Source: Paenibacillus algicola
GTDB lineage: Bacteria > Bacillota > Bacilli > Paenibacillales > Paenibacillaceae
Reading direction: 5' to 3'
DNA: 64,000 nucleotides
Assembly (NCBI RefSeq): GCF_005577435.1
Contig: NZ_CP040396.1
Location: 3,228,501-3,292,500, forward strand
In this document: positions 40,752 to 48,984 of the stretch, piece by piece
Layout: the number at the start of each line of letters is the position of its first letter
How positions within the stretch are numbered: position 1 is the stretch's first letter
Program-made: the position numbers and the translations under genes
The notes under the pieces: model-generated
What the model was told of the DNA's origin: nothing
What the model saw: the letters and a program-made list of their open reading frames with translations, nothing else
Database searches by the model: none

Positions 40752-41951
40752 TTAAAACGCCAGCAGATAATCCTGGACTGCATCTGCCGCAACGAAGCCA
40801 TGTCCGTTGTTGTTAGGATGTATTCCGTCACTTGTACGAGTCGGATCTACCGCCCACAATCCGCTGTCTGGTGATGACTCCCATCCTTTGTTACAGTCAA
40901 TACCTACAATACCGTCATTATTATTCATAACCCATGCGTTAAACTTACCTCTTGCACTATTCGCCCCTGGTGCAAAATTAGCATTGATTGGTGTTTGGTT
41001 TTGTAGTGTTGTCCATCCATCTGTTGATGTTGTCCTAGGATTAACAGTAACTTGAGCTGTCGGAATGCCCATATTCCAGTACACTTGGTGTATCTTCAAG
41101 ATATTTTCTTTTAAGACTTCGAACGTGGTTGAACTATCGGCAAGGTCATTGCTCGAATACTGCACTATTACCAAATCACAATTCTTTAACATTTGTAATT
41201 GGTTAGTTCGTTTGATAAGCTGAACGAAATCTGATGCCTTCTGACCATTCTGCCCTGCTGTGACATATCCCCACCCAGCTCTTAAAGCTCCGATTTGCAT
41301 GAAACCAACTTCGCCAACCGGAAAATTATCGACTCTTGTATTGGTGTGGCCCGCCCCGGTGGACGAACTACTACCACAAAAACCGACCGTTTTGAAGTTT
41401 ACCCTGTGCGCTGGTTCGCCTAAAATGACTAAAGGTGCGTATGCATACTTTGGGTTATTGTTCTGACTTGTGAAGGTCCCTGCTGTAGCATCCCCCTCCA
41501 TAAGGCCCTCTCCGGGATTCTGCGCTCCAATGACAGTAAGTCCGGTAGGATGTTTTTCTCCTGTATTCAGAAGCACATGAGTGCGTACAAAAAACCTCGT
41601 ACCTTTTTTAATACTGATTCTAATTTCATCCGTTATGGTCCTTGCTCCTAACGGCAGAGTTTTGTGACTATTGCCGTTGTCAAAAAATAGTGGGTATGTT
41701 ACCCCATCTACATCGATAGATACATTAATTTTAGGAACACCTAAATTTGTTGACCTGCCGTCATTATAAAAATTACCATACATAAGAACCAGTGATTCTA
41801 AGTCACACAAGGCTTCGTGCATCGATCTGTATGTCACATCTATGGCTGTTCCGTCAGACGTTCCGCTATACCATTTACCGCGAGAGGCAACGGACGCAAG
41901 CCCCTTTGGTTTATCCATAGCCAATGCCAGCGCTATTCTTCCTAAATTCAC
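40752..41951 (-). CDS. SGNH/GDSL-family hydrolase (probable tail-associated esterase)
   Basis: 399 residues. The last ~200 residues are an SGNH hydrolase: block I VGFCGSSSSTG with the nucleophile Ser, block III IVQYSSNDLA with the Asn, and block V DGIHPNNNGHG with catalytic Asp and His. The first ~190 residues are beta-rich and may be a carbohydrate-binding or attachment part. Phages use such esterases to deacetylate surface polysaccharide during adsorption. It starts as the preceding structural gene ends. Confidence 0.82.
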   Translation of the reverse strand: MNLGRIALALAMDKPKGLASVASRGKWYSGTSDGTAIDVTYRSMHEALCDLESLVLMYGNFYNDGRSTNLGVPKINVSIDVDGVTYPLFFDNGNSHKTLPLGARTITDEIRISIKKGTRFFVRTHVLLNTGEKHPTGLTVIGAQNPGEGLMEGDATAGTFTSQNNNPKYAYAPLVILGEPAHRVNFKTVGFCGSSSSTGAGHTNTRVDNFPVGEVGFMQIGALRAGWGYVTAGQNGQKASDFVQLIKRTNQLQMLKNCDLVIVQYSSNDLADSSTTFEVLKENILKIHQVYWNMGIPTAQVTVNPRTTSTDGWTTLQNQTPINANFAPGANSARGKFNAWVMNNNDGIVGIDCNKGWESSPDSGLWAVDPTRTSDGIHPNNNGHGFVAADAVQDYLLAF

Positions 41952-42683
41952 CTACCCCACCGCCTTTCCCTTGACCGCCACATTCCCACCAACTACTGCG
42001 CCAATCCTCGCCCGGAATGAATACCCTGCCGGAACCTCAACCTGCCAGCTCTCTGGAGCTGTATTGCTACCGCCTGTGGTCTGAGTGCCAAACTTGGTCG
42101 GATCAGTCACGTTAAAAGCGGTGTGCGGCGTGTAAACCCCGCTCGGTCCCGCAATCTCGAATACGACTGTGCGGCTGGTGCTGGTGCCTGTGATCTCAAA
42201 CGTCAGTGTATGATTGCTGTTCTCCGGAGCGAATGGGGTGCCGTTGCCGGCAGCCGTAGCGTTGTTCTGCAGCGTCACTGTTTGAGCTGCTGCCGTTCCC
42301 AACACCCTCACCCTTTGAGCTCCGTCCGGATCAACACCGTCAGCCGGGTTTACGATTTGTCCTGCACTATTGTACTGCCGGCCTGGTACCGGCGTTTCGT
42401 AATATGAGCTGCTCATGATATGCGTCACTCCTTCATCATTTTGATTGGTGGTCCTGCTGCTGGCCAGCAGGCTGTATGCTCTTTGCTCTGGCGATCCTTG
42501 GACCCGAGTGCGCTGATTGGTGATGGACAGAAGGTGAATGGGTACGATCAGCCGCTGGAGCGCTGCTGATGTTTGCATCAGCTCGAACACCCTGCGCGGG
42601 ATGCCGTTAAAAAACACTTGGCCGAAGGATAATCCGTGCTCAGGTATCGTCGGCCCGATATAAATGGACTGGTTTCGTATCAC
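41952..42683 (-). CDS. Putative phage structural protein with YIGPT-type N-terminal domain
   Basis: 243 residues from a GTG 9 bp after GGAGG. Residues 7-50 (IYIGPTIPEHGLSFGQVFFNGIPRRV) repeat the small domain found at 30307-30636. The remainder is Thr/Asn-rich and beta-rich (VTLQNNATAAGNGTPF, VVFEIAGPSGVYTP), as in fibre or decoration proteins. Its pairing with the SGNH hydrolase suggests a receptor-binding or capsid-surface unit. The function is inferred. Confidence 0.65.
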   Translation of the reverse strand: MIRNQSIYIGPTIPEHGLSFGQVFFNGIPRRVFELMQTSAALQRLIVPIHLLSITNQRTRVQGSPEQRAYSLLASSRTTNQNDEGVTHIMSSSYYETPVPGRQYNSAGQIVNPADGVDPDGAQRVRVLGTAAAQTVTLQNNATAAGNGTPFAPENSNHTLTFEITGTSTSRTVVFEIAGPSGVYTPHTAFNVTDPTKFGTQTTGGSNTAPESWQVEVPAGYSFRARIGAVVGGNVAVKGKAVG

Positions 42684-42720
42684 TTTGTATCACCTCCCTC
42701 CTCCCTTTTGAGCAAAAGAA

Positions 42721-42742
42721 AAAGCACCGTTTAGGGTGCTTT
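42721..42742 (-). terminator. Rho-independent terminator
   Basis: On the minus strand AAAGCACC, loop CTAAAC, GGTGCTTT is followed by a T-run. It falls over the stop codon of the 42731-42967 gene and separates it from the structural block. Confidence 0.8.
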
Positions 42743-42967
42743 AATTAATAAGTCTTCTCTTTGTAACCTTTTAACTCTCAATTCCATTGGATCGAATGAA
42801 AGCCTCATTTCATTCTTATGTCGTTCCTCTTTTTGATGATTAAAAAATAATAACAGTGCTTCTTCAGTCGTTTCTGCTAATACAAGTTCTTCTTTATCGA
42901 ACCATTCGACCAGGTAGTAATGTTTATATCTAATTTCATTCACCTCCTCAGTACCCTTGTCAGGCAT
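42731..42967 (-). CDS. Small phage protein, start uncertain
   Basis: Up to 78 residues. The core reads YKHYYLVEWFDKEELVLAETTEEALLLFF and ends with a basic RVKRLQREDLLIKAP. The ATG at 42967 has AAGGG only 3-4 bp away. A perfect AGGAGGTG lies further in, and the only in-frame codon at correct spacing from it is ATT at 42934, giving a possible AUU start. No family is recognised. Confidence 0.55.
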   Translation of the reverse strand: MPDKGTEEVNEIRYKHYYLVEWFDKEELVLAETTEEALLLFFNHQKEERHKNEMRLSFDPMELRVKRLQREDLLIKAP

Positions 42968-42986
42968 CGACCCTTAGATGTTTATC

Positions 42987-43274
42987 TCAAAGCTTAATCC
43001 ATTCTCTTACTTCTTTTAAGCCTCTATATGTTTTAGAAAGCATGCTGTTTTCTTTCAGGTAATTCTCACCTCGTTCGGTGACTTCAGGCCCAATTTTGTT
43101 GACATGTGGTCTGTCATCTGCCCAAAACAATCCTGTTAGGTACTTTTCTCTTGATAGAAAATTCACTGCGTCATCAAACTCACCTTCACTTACATCGAAA
43201 TCCTCTTCTGTAAGCGGAGTGTTTCCTTCGTTAACTTCTTTCAAGATGGCATAGCGTAATTTATCCTTATTCAA
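42987..43274 (-). CDS. YjcQ-family protein
   Basis: 95 residues from a TTG 9 bp after GAGGAGG, reading (M)NKDKLRYAILKEVNEGN, then LSREKYLTGLFWADDRPHV and TERGENYLKENS. This matches the YjcQ family of small winged-helix proteins found in phages and mobile elements. It is probably DNA-binding and of unknown target. Confidence 0.78.
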   Translation of the reverse strand: MNKDKLRYAILKEVNEGNTPLTEEDFDVSEGEFDDAVNFLSREKYLTGLFWADDRPHVNKIGPEVTERGENYLKENSMLSKTYRGLKEVREWIKL

Positions 43275-43376
43275 ATCGACCCACCTCCTCAACATCATCA
43301 TTCGACGCCATAGGAGGAAATACCTTCCACTATGTCGAAAATACCAGATTAGAAAGGTTAGAAAGGAGAGTGTTAA

Positions 43377-43520
43377 ATGGACTTTATATCCAAAAGAATA
43401 ATAGCGGTTGTTGCGGGAATTATCTTTGTCGCGTTAGTGATGCCTGCTATCGAATACGTGTTCAATGACATGATGTTCAACCTGAAAAATTGGAATGGAC
43501 CAACAATAGCCCCTCGTTAA
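43377..43520 (+). CDS. Small single-pass membrane protein (47 aa)
   Basis: An ATG 8 bp after AAAGGAG opens MDFISKRIIAVVAGIIFVALVMP, then IEYVFNDMMFNLKNWNG and ends at IAPR. There is one transmembrane helix and a short outer or inner tail. Similar peptides occur in Bacillus phages near regulators. A terminator begins within its last codons. Confidence 0.7.
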   Translation: MDFISKRIIAVVAGIIFVALVMPAIEYVFNDMMFNLKNWNGPTIAPR

Positions 43521-43533
43521 GGGGGCTATTGTT
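43502..43533 (+). terminator. Terminator of the 47-residue membrane protein gene
   Basis: The 12-bp perfect stem AACAATAGCCCC and GGGGCTATTGTT encloses the stop codon region, with TTATTTAA after it. Confidence 0.85.
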
Positions 43534-43559
43534 TATTTAAGACACATTTACATACCAAA

Positions 43560-43631
43560 AGCGGACAGCGGGACTCGAACCCGTCTTCTCCAGCTTGGAA
43601 GGCTGGGGTACTGCCTTTATACCATGTCCGC
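43560..43631 (-). tRNA. tRNA-Gly, anticodon UCC (phage-borne)
   Basis: On the minus strand the sequence folds as a cloverleaf: acceptor GCGGACA with TGTCCGC, D-loop containing AAAGGCAG, anticodon stem CCAGC/GCTGG with loop CTTCCAA (anticodon TCC), and T-arm ACGGG-TTCGAGT-CCCGC (loop TTCGAGT). The discriminator base is U and the CCA end is not encoded. It lies inside the prophage between structural genes and the integrase, so it probably supplements translation of phage late genes. Confidence 0.93.
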
Positions 43632-43635
43632 AGAT

Positions 43636-43697
43636 AAACGCCCCTCGCGAACCTCAGACACGTAAAAGGTGCTCTCCAGCAGCCGAGAGGGGCGTTT
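43636..43697. other. Long-range stem-loop next to the tRNA
   Basis: An 11-bp perfect stem, AAACGCCCCTC (43636-43646) with GAGGGGCGTTT (43687-43697), encloses 40 nt. It starts 5 bp from the tRNA 5' end on the minus strand, so it could be a leader hairpin or processing element. The plus-strand version has no T-run. Confidence 0.45.
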
Positions 43698-43872
43698 CAA
43701 CTTGTTTAGAACATTTGACCCGCTTGTTCTACCCTTGCGGCTCTACTGCAGGTCTTATTGCGAGGAGCTAACTGGTGCCGCTCGTCTTATCGCCTACCAC
43801 CGTCAAACAGGTATGGTTGTTGTGTCGGGTGATGTTCTGAAAACCGATAAAGGATTTTTACACCACTCCAAT

Positions 43873-43945
43873 AAAAAAGGCCGGCAGCTGCCGACCCGAT
43901 CTGCAGAGCATTCATGCCCCTGTGGTGTCCTCTTCTCGATTTCCT
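43873..43945 (-). ncRNA. Candidate small RNA with own terminator
   Basis: A minus-strand unit has an extended -10-like TGATATATT (complement of 43954-43962) and a conserved-looking core AAGAGGACACCACAGGGGC. A strong terminator follows (stem GGTCGGC, loop AGCT, GCCGGCC, then six T residues, 43873-43896). No coding frame longer than a few codons fits. I recall near-identical AGAGGACACCACAGGGGC segments in other Bacillales phage regions, but have no function for it. The rest of the 43.7-44.05 kb stretch shows no supported gene. Confidence 0.4.
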
Positions 43946-44048
43946 ATGCTACAAATATATCACGTCTAAAACCTAATGAGGTATTTATAGTTACTTAATT
44001 TATTCTTTTTGATTACTTTTCTTTTTCTTTGAGTTTTCGTCGATATCA

Positions 44049-44078
44049 TTGCGGCTCTCCTTTTGGATTGGTTATAAT
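44049..44078 (+). promoter_or_regulatory. Integrase promoter
   Basis: TTGCGG and TATAAT with 18-bp spacing lie 45 bp before the integrase start. Inverted copies of CCTTTTGG (44059-44066) and CCAAAAGG (44098-44105) bracket the -10 and leader and could form an operator or a leader hairpin. Confidence 0.65.
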
Positions 44079-44122
44079 AGACGCGATCATGATAAAACCA
44101 AAAGGAATGAGGTTTGCTCATT

Positions 44123-45766
44123 ATGGCATTAAGAGCTCAGGATTTATTGGATTTGGGAATTGAAAGCATCCTCAATTATCTGCGACGTTCACGAGCTGAT
44201 GAAGAGCAAGAGCGGCGCACCGGTGAGGATGTGTTGCAGGCTCAGAAAGAGCTCATGGACCGCGTGCTAGAGCCTCTAGGCATCCCATACGACCAGAGAT
44301 CAGAGGTTGGGTCCGGAGATAAAATATCCACCCGCCCCGTCTTCCAGACCGTCATCAAGGACCTCCAGTCCGGAAAATTCCAAGCCATTGCAGTCAAAGA
44401 GATATCTCGTATGGGCCGCGGTTCTTATACGGACATGGGAGTTATTTATGATCTTATTACAGATAAGCGGATATTCATCATCACGCCATACAAGACCTTT
44501 GACCCGAACAACCCATCCGATTTGAGACAAATCAGATTTGAGTTATTTATGTCCAGAGAGGAATTTGAGACGACCAGGGAAAGGCTGTTTGGCGGCCGGG
44601 TTAACCGCGCCATGGAAGGTAAGTGGGTATCCGGGGAGGCTCCCTTCGGTTTCGACTACAACCCTGCCACTAAAAAGCTTGATATCAACGAGCAGCAGGC
44701 AGAGCAGATTAGAGCAATTTTTGATTTGTATGTGAATGGCGTCCCTGATGGTGCAGATGGTAAGCGCAGGGATGTTAGCTTTAGAGCGCTGGCTACGTAT
44801 TTATCGCGACACACCGTCATCTGCACGCCTAAAGGCAAAAAGAACTGGCATCCCACGTATCTAAAGGGCGTTCTACAAAATGAGCGGTTTATCGGGATCC
44901 TGAAGTTCAGAACCACCAAGCGCGTTAATGGGAAGATTGAGACTCGGCCTGAGGAAGAGCATATTATCGTCCATGATGCGATGCCCCGGATCATAGACCA
45001 GGAAACATGGGACAAAGCTCAGGCAAAGATCAATGACACCGCGCATAAGCCAAGAACAAAAATGGACTTCTCTCCCTGTGAATTGGCCGGTCTATGTGTG
45101 TGCTACAAATGCGGCGGGAGAATGGTTCGACAATACAGCGTACAAAAATACGAAAAGCAAACCGGTGATGTGGTAGAGTATCATAAGGAATTCCTATGGT
45201 GTACTCGACCTGGCTGCACATTTGTGAAATATCGATCTGTAGAGGAAGACCTGTTAGACGTTCTCCGGTATTTCAAAGATTTATCAGCAGATAGACTGCG
45301 AGAAGAATTGGTGGCCAATCTGGCGCAGGATGGACAGCAAAACAATTTTATTCCAGATGTAAACGAGTATATTGAGCAGCGAGCCAAGGAACTCAAAAAC
45401 CGAATGAATTTCATCTTTGAAAAATATGAGTCCGGTCGATATACTGATGAAATGTTTGATGAGCGTAAAGCTGAGATCGATAAAGGGCTTGCGGAATTGT
45501 CGGAACTTGAAAAGAAGTATAACAGCGAAAAGCCCGAGTCCAAAGAATACAAAATTGATGTGGATGTCGTAAGAACAAACCTTAATTCGCTTCTCGATGC
45601 CTATGCAGAGGCCGAGGATAAGTCAGATAGGAATCGCATAATGCGGAGTGTATTCGAGCACGTAACGATCGAATTGATCGAGCGTGGACGCGGCAGAATA
45701 CCATCAAAGTATAATATTTATCCCGTATTTAAAAAGGGATTGACTGATTCTGTAATTTTGGTATGA
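44123..45766 (+). CDS. Large serine recombinase (phage integrase)
   Basis: 547 residues from the ATG at 44123 (a TTG at 44114 is an alternative). The catalytic serine is Ser23 in NYLRRSRADEE, followed by resolvase motifs (SGKFQAIAVKEISRMGRG, REEFETTRERLFGG). The recombinase domain (GEAPFGFDYNP), a zinc ribbon (CYKCGGRM, then WCTRPGC) and a coiled coil (FEKYESGRYTDEM, ELEKKYNSEK) complete the usual layout. It would catalyse attP x attB integration, and excision when joined by a directionality factor. Its stop lies 12 bp from the prkA fragment. Confidence 0.95.
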   Translation: MALRAQDLLDLGIESILNYLRRSRADEEQERRTGEDVLQAQKELMDRVLEPLGIPYDQRSEVGSGDKISTRPVFQTVIKDLQSGKFQAIAVKEISRMGRGSYTDMGVIYDLITDKRIFIITPYKTFDPNNPSDLRQIRFELFMSREEFETTRERLFGGRVNRAMEGKWVSGEAPFGFDYNPATKKLDINEQQAEQIRAIFDLYVNGVPDGADGKRRDVSFRALATYLSRHTVICTPKGKKNWHPTYLKGVLQNERFIGILKFRTTKRVNGKIETRPEEEHIIVHDAMPRIIDQETWDKAQAKINDTAHKPRTKMDFSPCELAGLCVCYKCGGRMVRQYSVQKYEKQTGDVVEYHKEFLWCTRPGCTFVKYRSVEEDLLDVLRYFKDLSADRLREELVANLAQDGQQNNFIPDVNEYIEQRAKELKNRMNFIFEKYESGRYTDEMFDERKAEIDKGLAELSELEKKYNSEKPESKEYKIDVDVVRTNLNSLLDAYAEAEDKSDRNRIMRSVFEHVTIELIERGRGRIPSKYNIYPVFKKGLTDSVILV

Positions 45767-45790
45767 TGATGACACCTACTATTCATCCGC
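45767..45790. other. Prophage-chromosome junction (right att site)
   Basis: The integrase frame ends at 45766, and the disrupted prkA frame begins (reading leftward) to diverge in the codons for ISADE at 45779-45795. The crossover must lie in or near this 24-bp stretch. The exact core cannot be defined without the left junction. Confidence 0.75.
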
Positions 45791-46645
45791 GCTGATCAGT
45801 GCAAAGCGGCCGGCTTTGAAATTGCCCTCCTGTGTCAGGGACAGCAGGTTCCACAGAAACTTCTCGTCACACTTCAGCATCTCCTGAAATTCCATCAGGC
45901 CGCGGTTCGCCTTGTTCAGCTCTCCATCAAAGCGGTACGCCCTTGGATCTGATTCCGAGCCGAATTCAGTAATCGTTGAGAAATCAATGCTGCCCGTCAG
46001 ATCGGCAATGTCCTGTGATTTGGGATCGGAAGGACTGAATGTGCCGATGCCGGTGCGGCCTTCCTCCGAGATCAGCACGCGCTCTACCATCACAGACTGG
46101 ATGTCACCGCCGTATTCGGTTCTTAGCCTCATCTGGCAGGAGGGACAGAGATTGCCTTCAATTCTGACGCCGAGCTCCTGCTCCACCTCGGGCCTTAGCT
46201 CTAGCGGGATCAGATGCAGCGGCTCCTCGTGCATGGGACAGCCCGCAATCGCATATACTGCACCGCCGGGCGTTCGTGAATACTTCTCCAGTCCCCGCTT
46301 TAGCAGCGTAACGAGTGTCGATTTGCCGCCGCTGACAGGTCCCATCAGCAAAAGAATCCGTTTTCTAACGTCCAGACGCCGGGCCGCAGAATGAAAATAT
46401 TCCTCCACAAGCTTTTCCACCGCACGATCGAGCCCGAAGATTTCCTGCTCAAAAAACTTGTATTTTTTGCGTCCGCCGCTCTCCTCCACGCCGTAGGATT
46501 CAATCATGTCATAGACCCGCGCATGAGCAGTCTTCGCCGGCGCCGGGTTTGTTTTCAACAATTCTATATAATCTTTGAATGTACCTTTCCATGCCAAGCG
46601 GTCGCTTTCTGCCTGATACGATGCGATGCGTTCAAAAATATCCAT
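45779..46645 (-). pseudogene. prkA: Serine protein kinase PrkA, 5' part only, interrupted by prophage
   Basis: 288 residues from the ATG after AGGAGGTCATGGG. The N-terminus MDIFERIASYQAESDRLAWKGTF, the AAA-type Walker A GPVSGGKST near residue 110, the CPSCQMRL pair and the segment SLTQEGNFKAGRFALISADE are PrkA. The family protein is about 630 residues, and this frame stops right after ISADE, exactly at the phage junction. The lost half would carry the remaining AAA lid and the kinase-like C-terminal domain. PrkA has been connected with sporulation in Bacillus. Excision would restore the gene if the left half is present. Confidence 0.92.
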
Positions 46646-46927
46646 CCCATGACCTCCTATGACTTCATACTTTGAGGATTGGTTCTTTTCGCTTCCCAAG
46701 ACTCCTTCACGCCTTCAGCCACCGAAAAAAGTGTATTACATACCTATGCGGCAGGCGCGGAATAGTTGACCTCATTTCATAGGAAAGCCGCTCTTTTTTC
46801 GCCTAGAGCCTCCGAATTTGCGGCAAGGAGACGCGCACCTGTTCCCTGCATGTTATACTGATGGAACAAATAATTCGCGGCGCAAGCGGCCTAAACAGAC
46901 TATGTATGGACATAAAGGAGAGAAGCC

Positions 46928-47671
46928 ATGGCGATTCAGCACGAAGCCGAGCTGTATGCTCCATTAAAGGCTTTTTTTGAGGAAGAAGGGTATGCTGTCA
47001 AGGGTGAGGTACGCCACTGTGATCTGGTGGGCATAAAGGAAGGCAGCGAGGAGCTGCTCATTGTAGAAATGAAAAAAACGTTCAACCTCGCTCTGCTGCT
47101 GCAGGGCATCGAACGTCTGAAGATGAGTCCGTTTGTGTATTTGGCGGTGGAGAAGTCCCGCGCCAAGAAGGGGGCCGTCAACCAGCGCTGGGGCGAGCTT
47201 ACGGCTCTGTGCCGGCGGCTGGGACTGGGGCTCGTGACGGTCACCTTCTACAAAACAAAGCCGCCCTTCGTCGAGAAGCTGTGCCGTCCTGCCGAGGAGC
47301 CTCCGTCCACGCGGGGCTCTGTCCGCAAGCGGGACCGGCTGCTGCTGGAGTTTCACGAGCGGAGCGGAGATTATAACACCGGCGGCGTCACGCGCGCCAA
47401 GCTGATTACCGCCTACCGCGAGAAGGCGCTGCGCGTCGCGCAGGCCGTTGCCGCCTTGAATGCCCATGCAGAGGGCGCGGCAGACAGCCTGAAGGGGACA
47501 TCTCCGGCGGCGGCCAAAGAGGCGAGCGGCATCGGGAATGCCGCCGCTATATTGCAGCGCAATTATTACGGGTGGTTTGAGCGGACTGGCCGGGGCCGGT
47601 ACGTCCTGAGCTCCGAAGGCTTTGCGGCGCTGGACAAGTATGCTGCGGTGCTCCCTGCCCCGAAGACCTGA
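46928..47671 (+). CDS. DUF2161 family PD-(D/E)xK phosphodiesterase-like protein
   Basis: 247 residues. The N-terminal half (AIQHEAELYAPLKAFFEEEGYAV; CDLVG; LLIVEMKK) carries the Asp-(x)-ExK core of the PD-(D/E)xK nuclease superfamily. The C-terminal half has a winged-helix-like region (LLLEFHERSGDYNTGGVTRAKL, LITAYREKAL). It is a DUF2161 protein common in Paenibacillaceae and proteobacteria; the substrate is unknown. It is divergent from prkA. Confidence 0.85.
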   Translation: MAIQHEAELYAPLKAFFEEEGYAVKGEVRHCDLVGIKEGSEELLIVEMKKTFNLALLLQGIERLKMSPFVYLAVEKSRAKKGAVNQRWGELTALCRRLGLGLVTVTFYKTKPPFVEKLCRPAEEPPSTRGSVRKRDRLLLEFHERSGDYNTGGVTRAKLITAYREKALRVAQAVAALNAHAEGAADSLKGTSPAAAKEASGIGNAAAILQRNYYGWFERTGRGRYVLSSEGFAALDKYAAVLPAPKT

Positions 47672-47683
47672 TTTCTCTGATGT

Positions 47684-48895
47684 CTAGCTGCGGGCCGTAA
47701 ACTCTCTCAGCGCTTCGCTGATCAGATTCATGCCGAGCATGAGCTCATCCCGGCCGGGATGGGTGAAATTCAGGCGGATATAATCATGATTCTCTCCGTC
47801 CGGCGAGCACATGGAGCCCGGCAGGAAGCTGACCCCCTTCAAGGCCGCAGCCTTGAGGAGGACATCGCCGCTCAGTCCGCCCGGCAGCCTGACCCACAGG
47901 AACATGCCGCCCTTCGGCAGCTCATAGGAAGCACCGCTCCAGGCACTGCGCCGCAGGAGCTGATCCATCAGCTTCAGGCGGGTGACATACTCCCGGTTCA
48001 GAGCGCTGAGATGCTCCTCCAGATGGAAGTGCCGGGATAACAGCAAATGATGCAGCATCCGGTGGATGAGCATGCTGGACTGCCAGTCTGCCATAAGCTT
48101 GACAGCCGTCATCATGGAGATGACCTCGCTTGGCCCCGCTGCCCAGCCCGTACGCAGCGCCGGCGCCACCGTCTTGCTAAAGGAGCCGACATACAGCACC
48201 TGCTCGCCCTGCCTTTCCTCCAGCGCCGCCAGCGGCGGAAGAGGCTGGGCCGCAGGACTGCCGGGAAAGCAAAGCTCGCCGAGGGAATCATCCTCTACGA
48301 CCAGCAGAGAAGTTCCGGCGATAACCTTGAGCACCTCAAGGCGCCGTTCCAGCGACCAGAGGGCACCTGTCGGATTATTGAAGTTCGGGGCCGCAAAGAA
48401 CAGCTTCGGCTGATGCTTAAGCAGCAGCTCGGCCAGCTGCTCCGGCAGCACGCCGTCATGGTCGCTTCGAACGGGGATCATGCGGACACCATGAAGGCGC
48501 AGCACCTGCAGGAGGCCCGGCGATGTCGGATTCTCGACCAGTACGGTGTCTTCGGGGTTCGTGCAGGAGCGGACCAGCAGATCCATCGCCTGCTGGGTTC
48601 CCGTCGTCAGCAGAATGCGGTCCGGCTCCATATGTAGTCCCTTGCGCCGGCTCCAGCTCTCGCTGAGCCACTGCCGCAGCGGTCCGTAGCCCTCCGCCTC
48701 CCCGTATTGCAGGGAGCGGGGATCGGCGGAAAGCACAGAGCCGGCGGCCTCCGCCAAGGCGGATACCGGAAACAGCTCCTCCGCTGGCAGCTCTTCCGCC
48801 AGAGAAATCAAAGAATCCCGCTTCGCAAGCTTCTGGACACTGCGCAGCGGGGAGGTTAGTAGAGAATGTGTACGGGAAGCAAAGGAATACTGCAT
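47684..48895 (-). CDS. PLP-dependent aminotransferase (class I/II, 2-aminoadipate type)
   Basis: 403 residues. Fold-type I features are LTTGTQQAMDLLVR, the NNPTG motif (FNNPTGALWS), the Asp in VEDDSLGELCF, and the PLP-binding Lys in GSFSKTVAPALRTGW near residue 240. The N-terminus SLAEELPAEELFP suits the LysN/MocR-core subgroup, but without the GntR DNA-binding domain. It would transfer amino groups between amino acids and 2-oxoacids; the substrate cannot be told. It is convergent with the DUF2161 gene. Confidence 0.9.
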   Translation of the reverse strand: MQYSFASRTHSLLTSPLRSVQKLAKRDSLISLAEELPAEELFPVSALAEAAGSVLSADPRSLQYGEAEGYGPLRQWLSESWSRRKGLHMEPDRILLTTGTQQAMDLLVRSCTNPEDTVLVENPTSPGLLQVLRLHGVRMIPVRSDHDGVLPEQLAELLLKHQPKLFFAAPNFNNPTGALWSLERRLEVLKVIAGTSLLVVEDDSLGELCFPGSPAAQPLPPLAALEERQGEQVLYVGSFSKTVAPALRTGWAAGPSEVISMMTAVKLMADWQSSMLIHRMLHHLLLSRHFHLEEHLSALNREYVTRLKLMDQLLRRSAWSGASYELPKGGMFLWVRLPGGLSGDVLLKAAALKGVSFLPGSMCSPDGENHDYIRLNFTHPGRDELMLGMNLISEALREFTARS

Positions 48896-48984
48896 CTAGG
48901 CCTCCTCCTTCATCCGTGAATACGTGAATATCACACCCACTAAGACTATTCTCGGACCTTCCAGATTATAACTCAGTGAAGCAC

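Larger units (their letters stand above)
1..45785. mobile_element. Integrated prophage with lambda-type head and P2-type contractile tail (left end outside window)
   Basis: A continuous run of phage genes covers replication, recombination, lysogeny, lysis, tail, head, packaging and integration functions. The right boundary is set by the large serine integrase, whose stop codon is 12 bp from a truncated prkA reading frame. No left attachment site is visible, so the element extends past position 1. Module order and the leftward direction of late genes are consistent with one complete phage, although mixed-origin cassettes are present. Whether it can still excise or form particles cannot be told from sequence alone. 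No large deletion is obvious in the structural genes. Confidence 0.97.

Noticed and set aside
43560-43631. tRNA-Gly as the phage integration site
   Set aside because: The tRNA is intact and inside the prophage, the integrase is a serine recombinase, and the junction with disrupted prkA is at about 45.78 kb.
43669-43998. 109-codon plus-strand frame
   Set aside because: No ribosome site, odd composition, and it spans the stem-loop and terminator of the RNA-like region.
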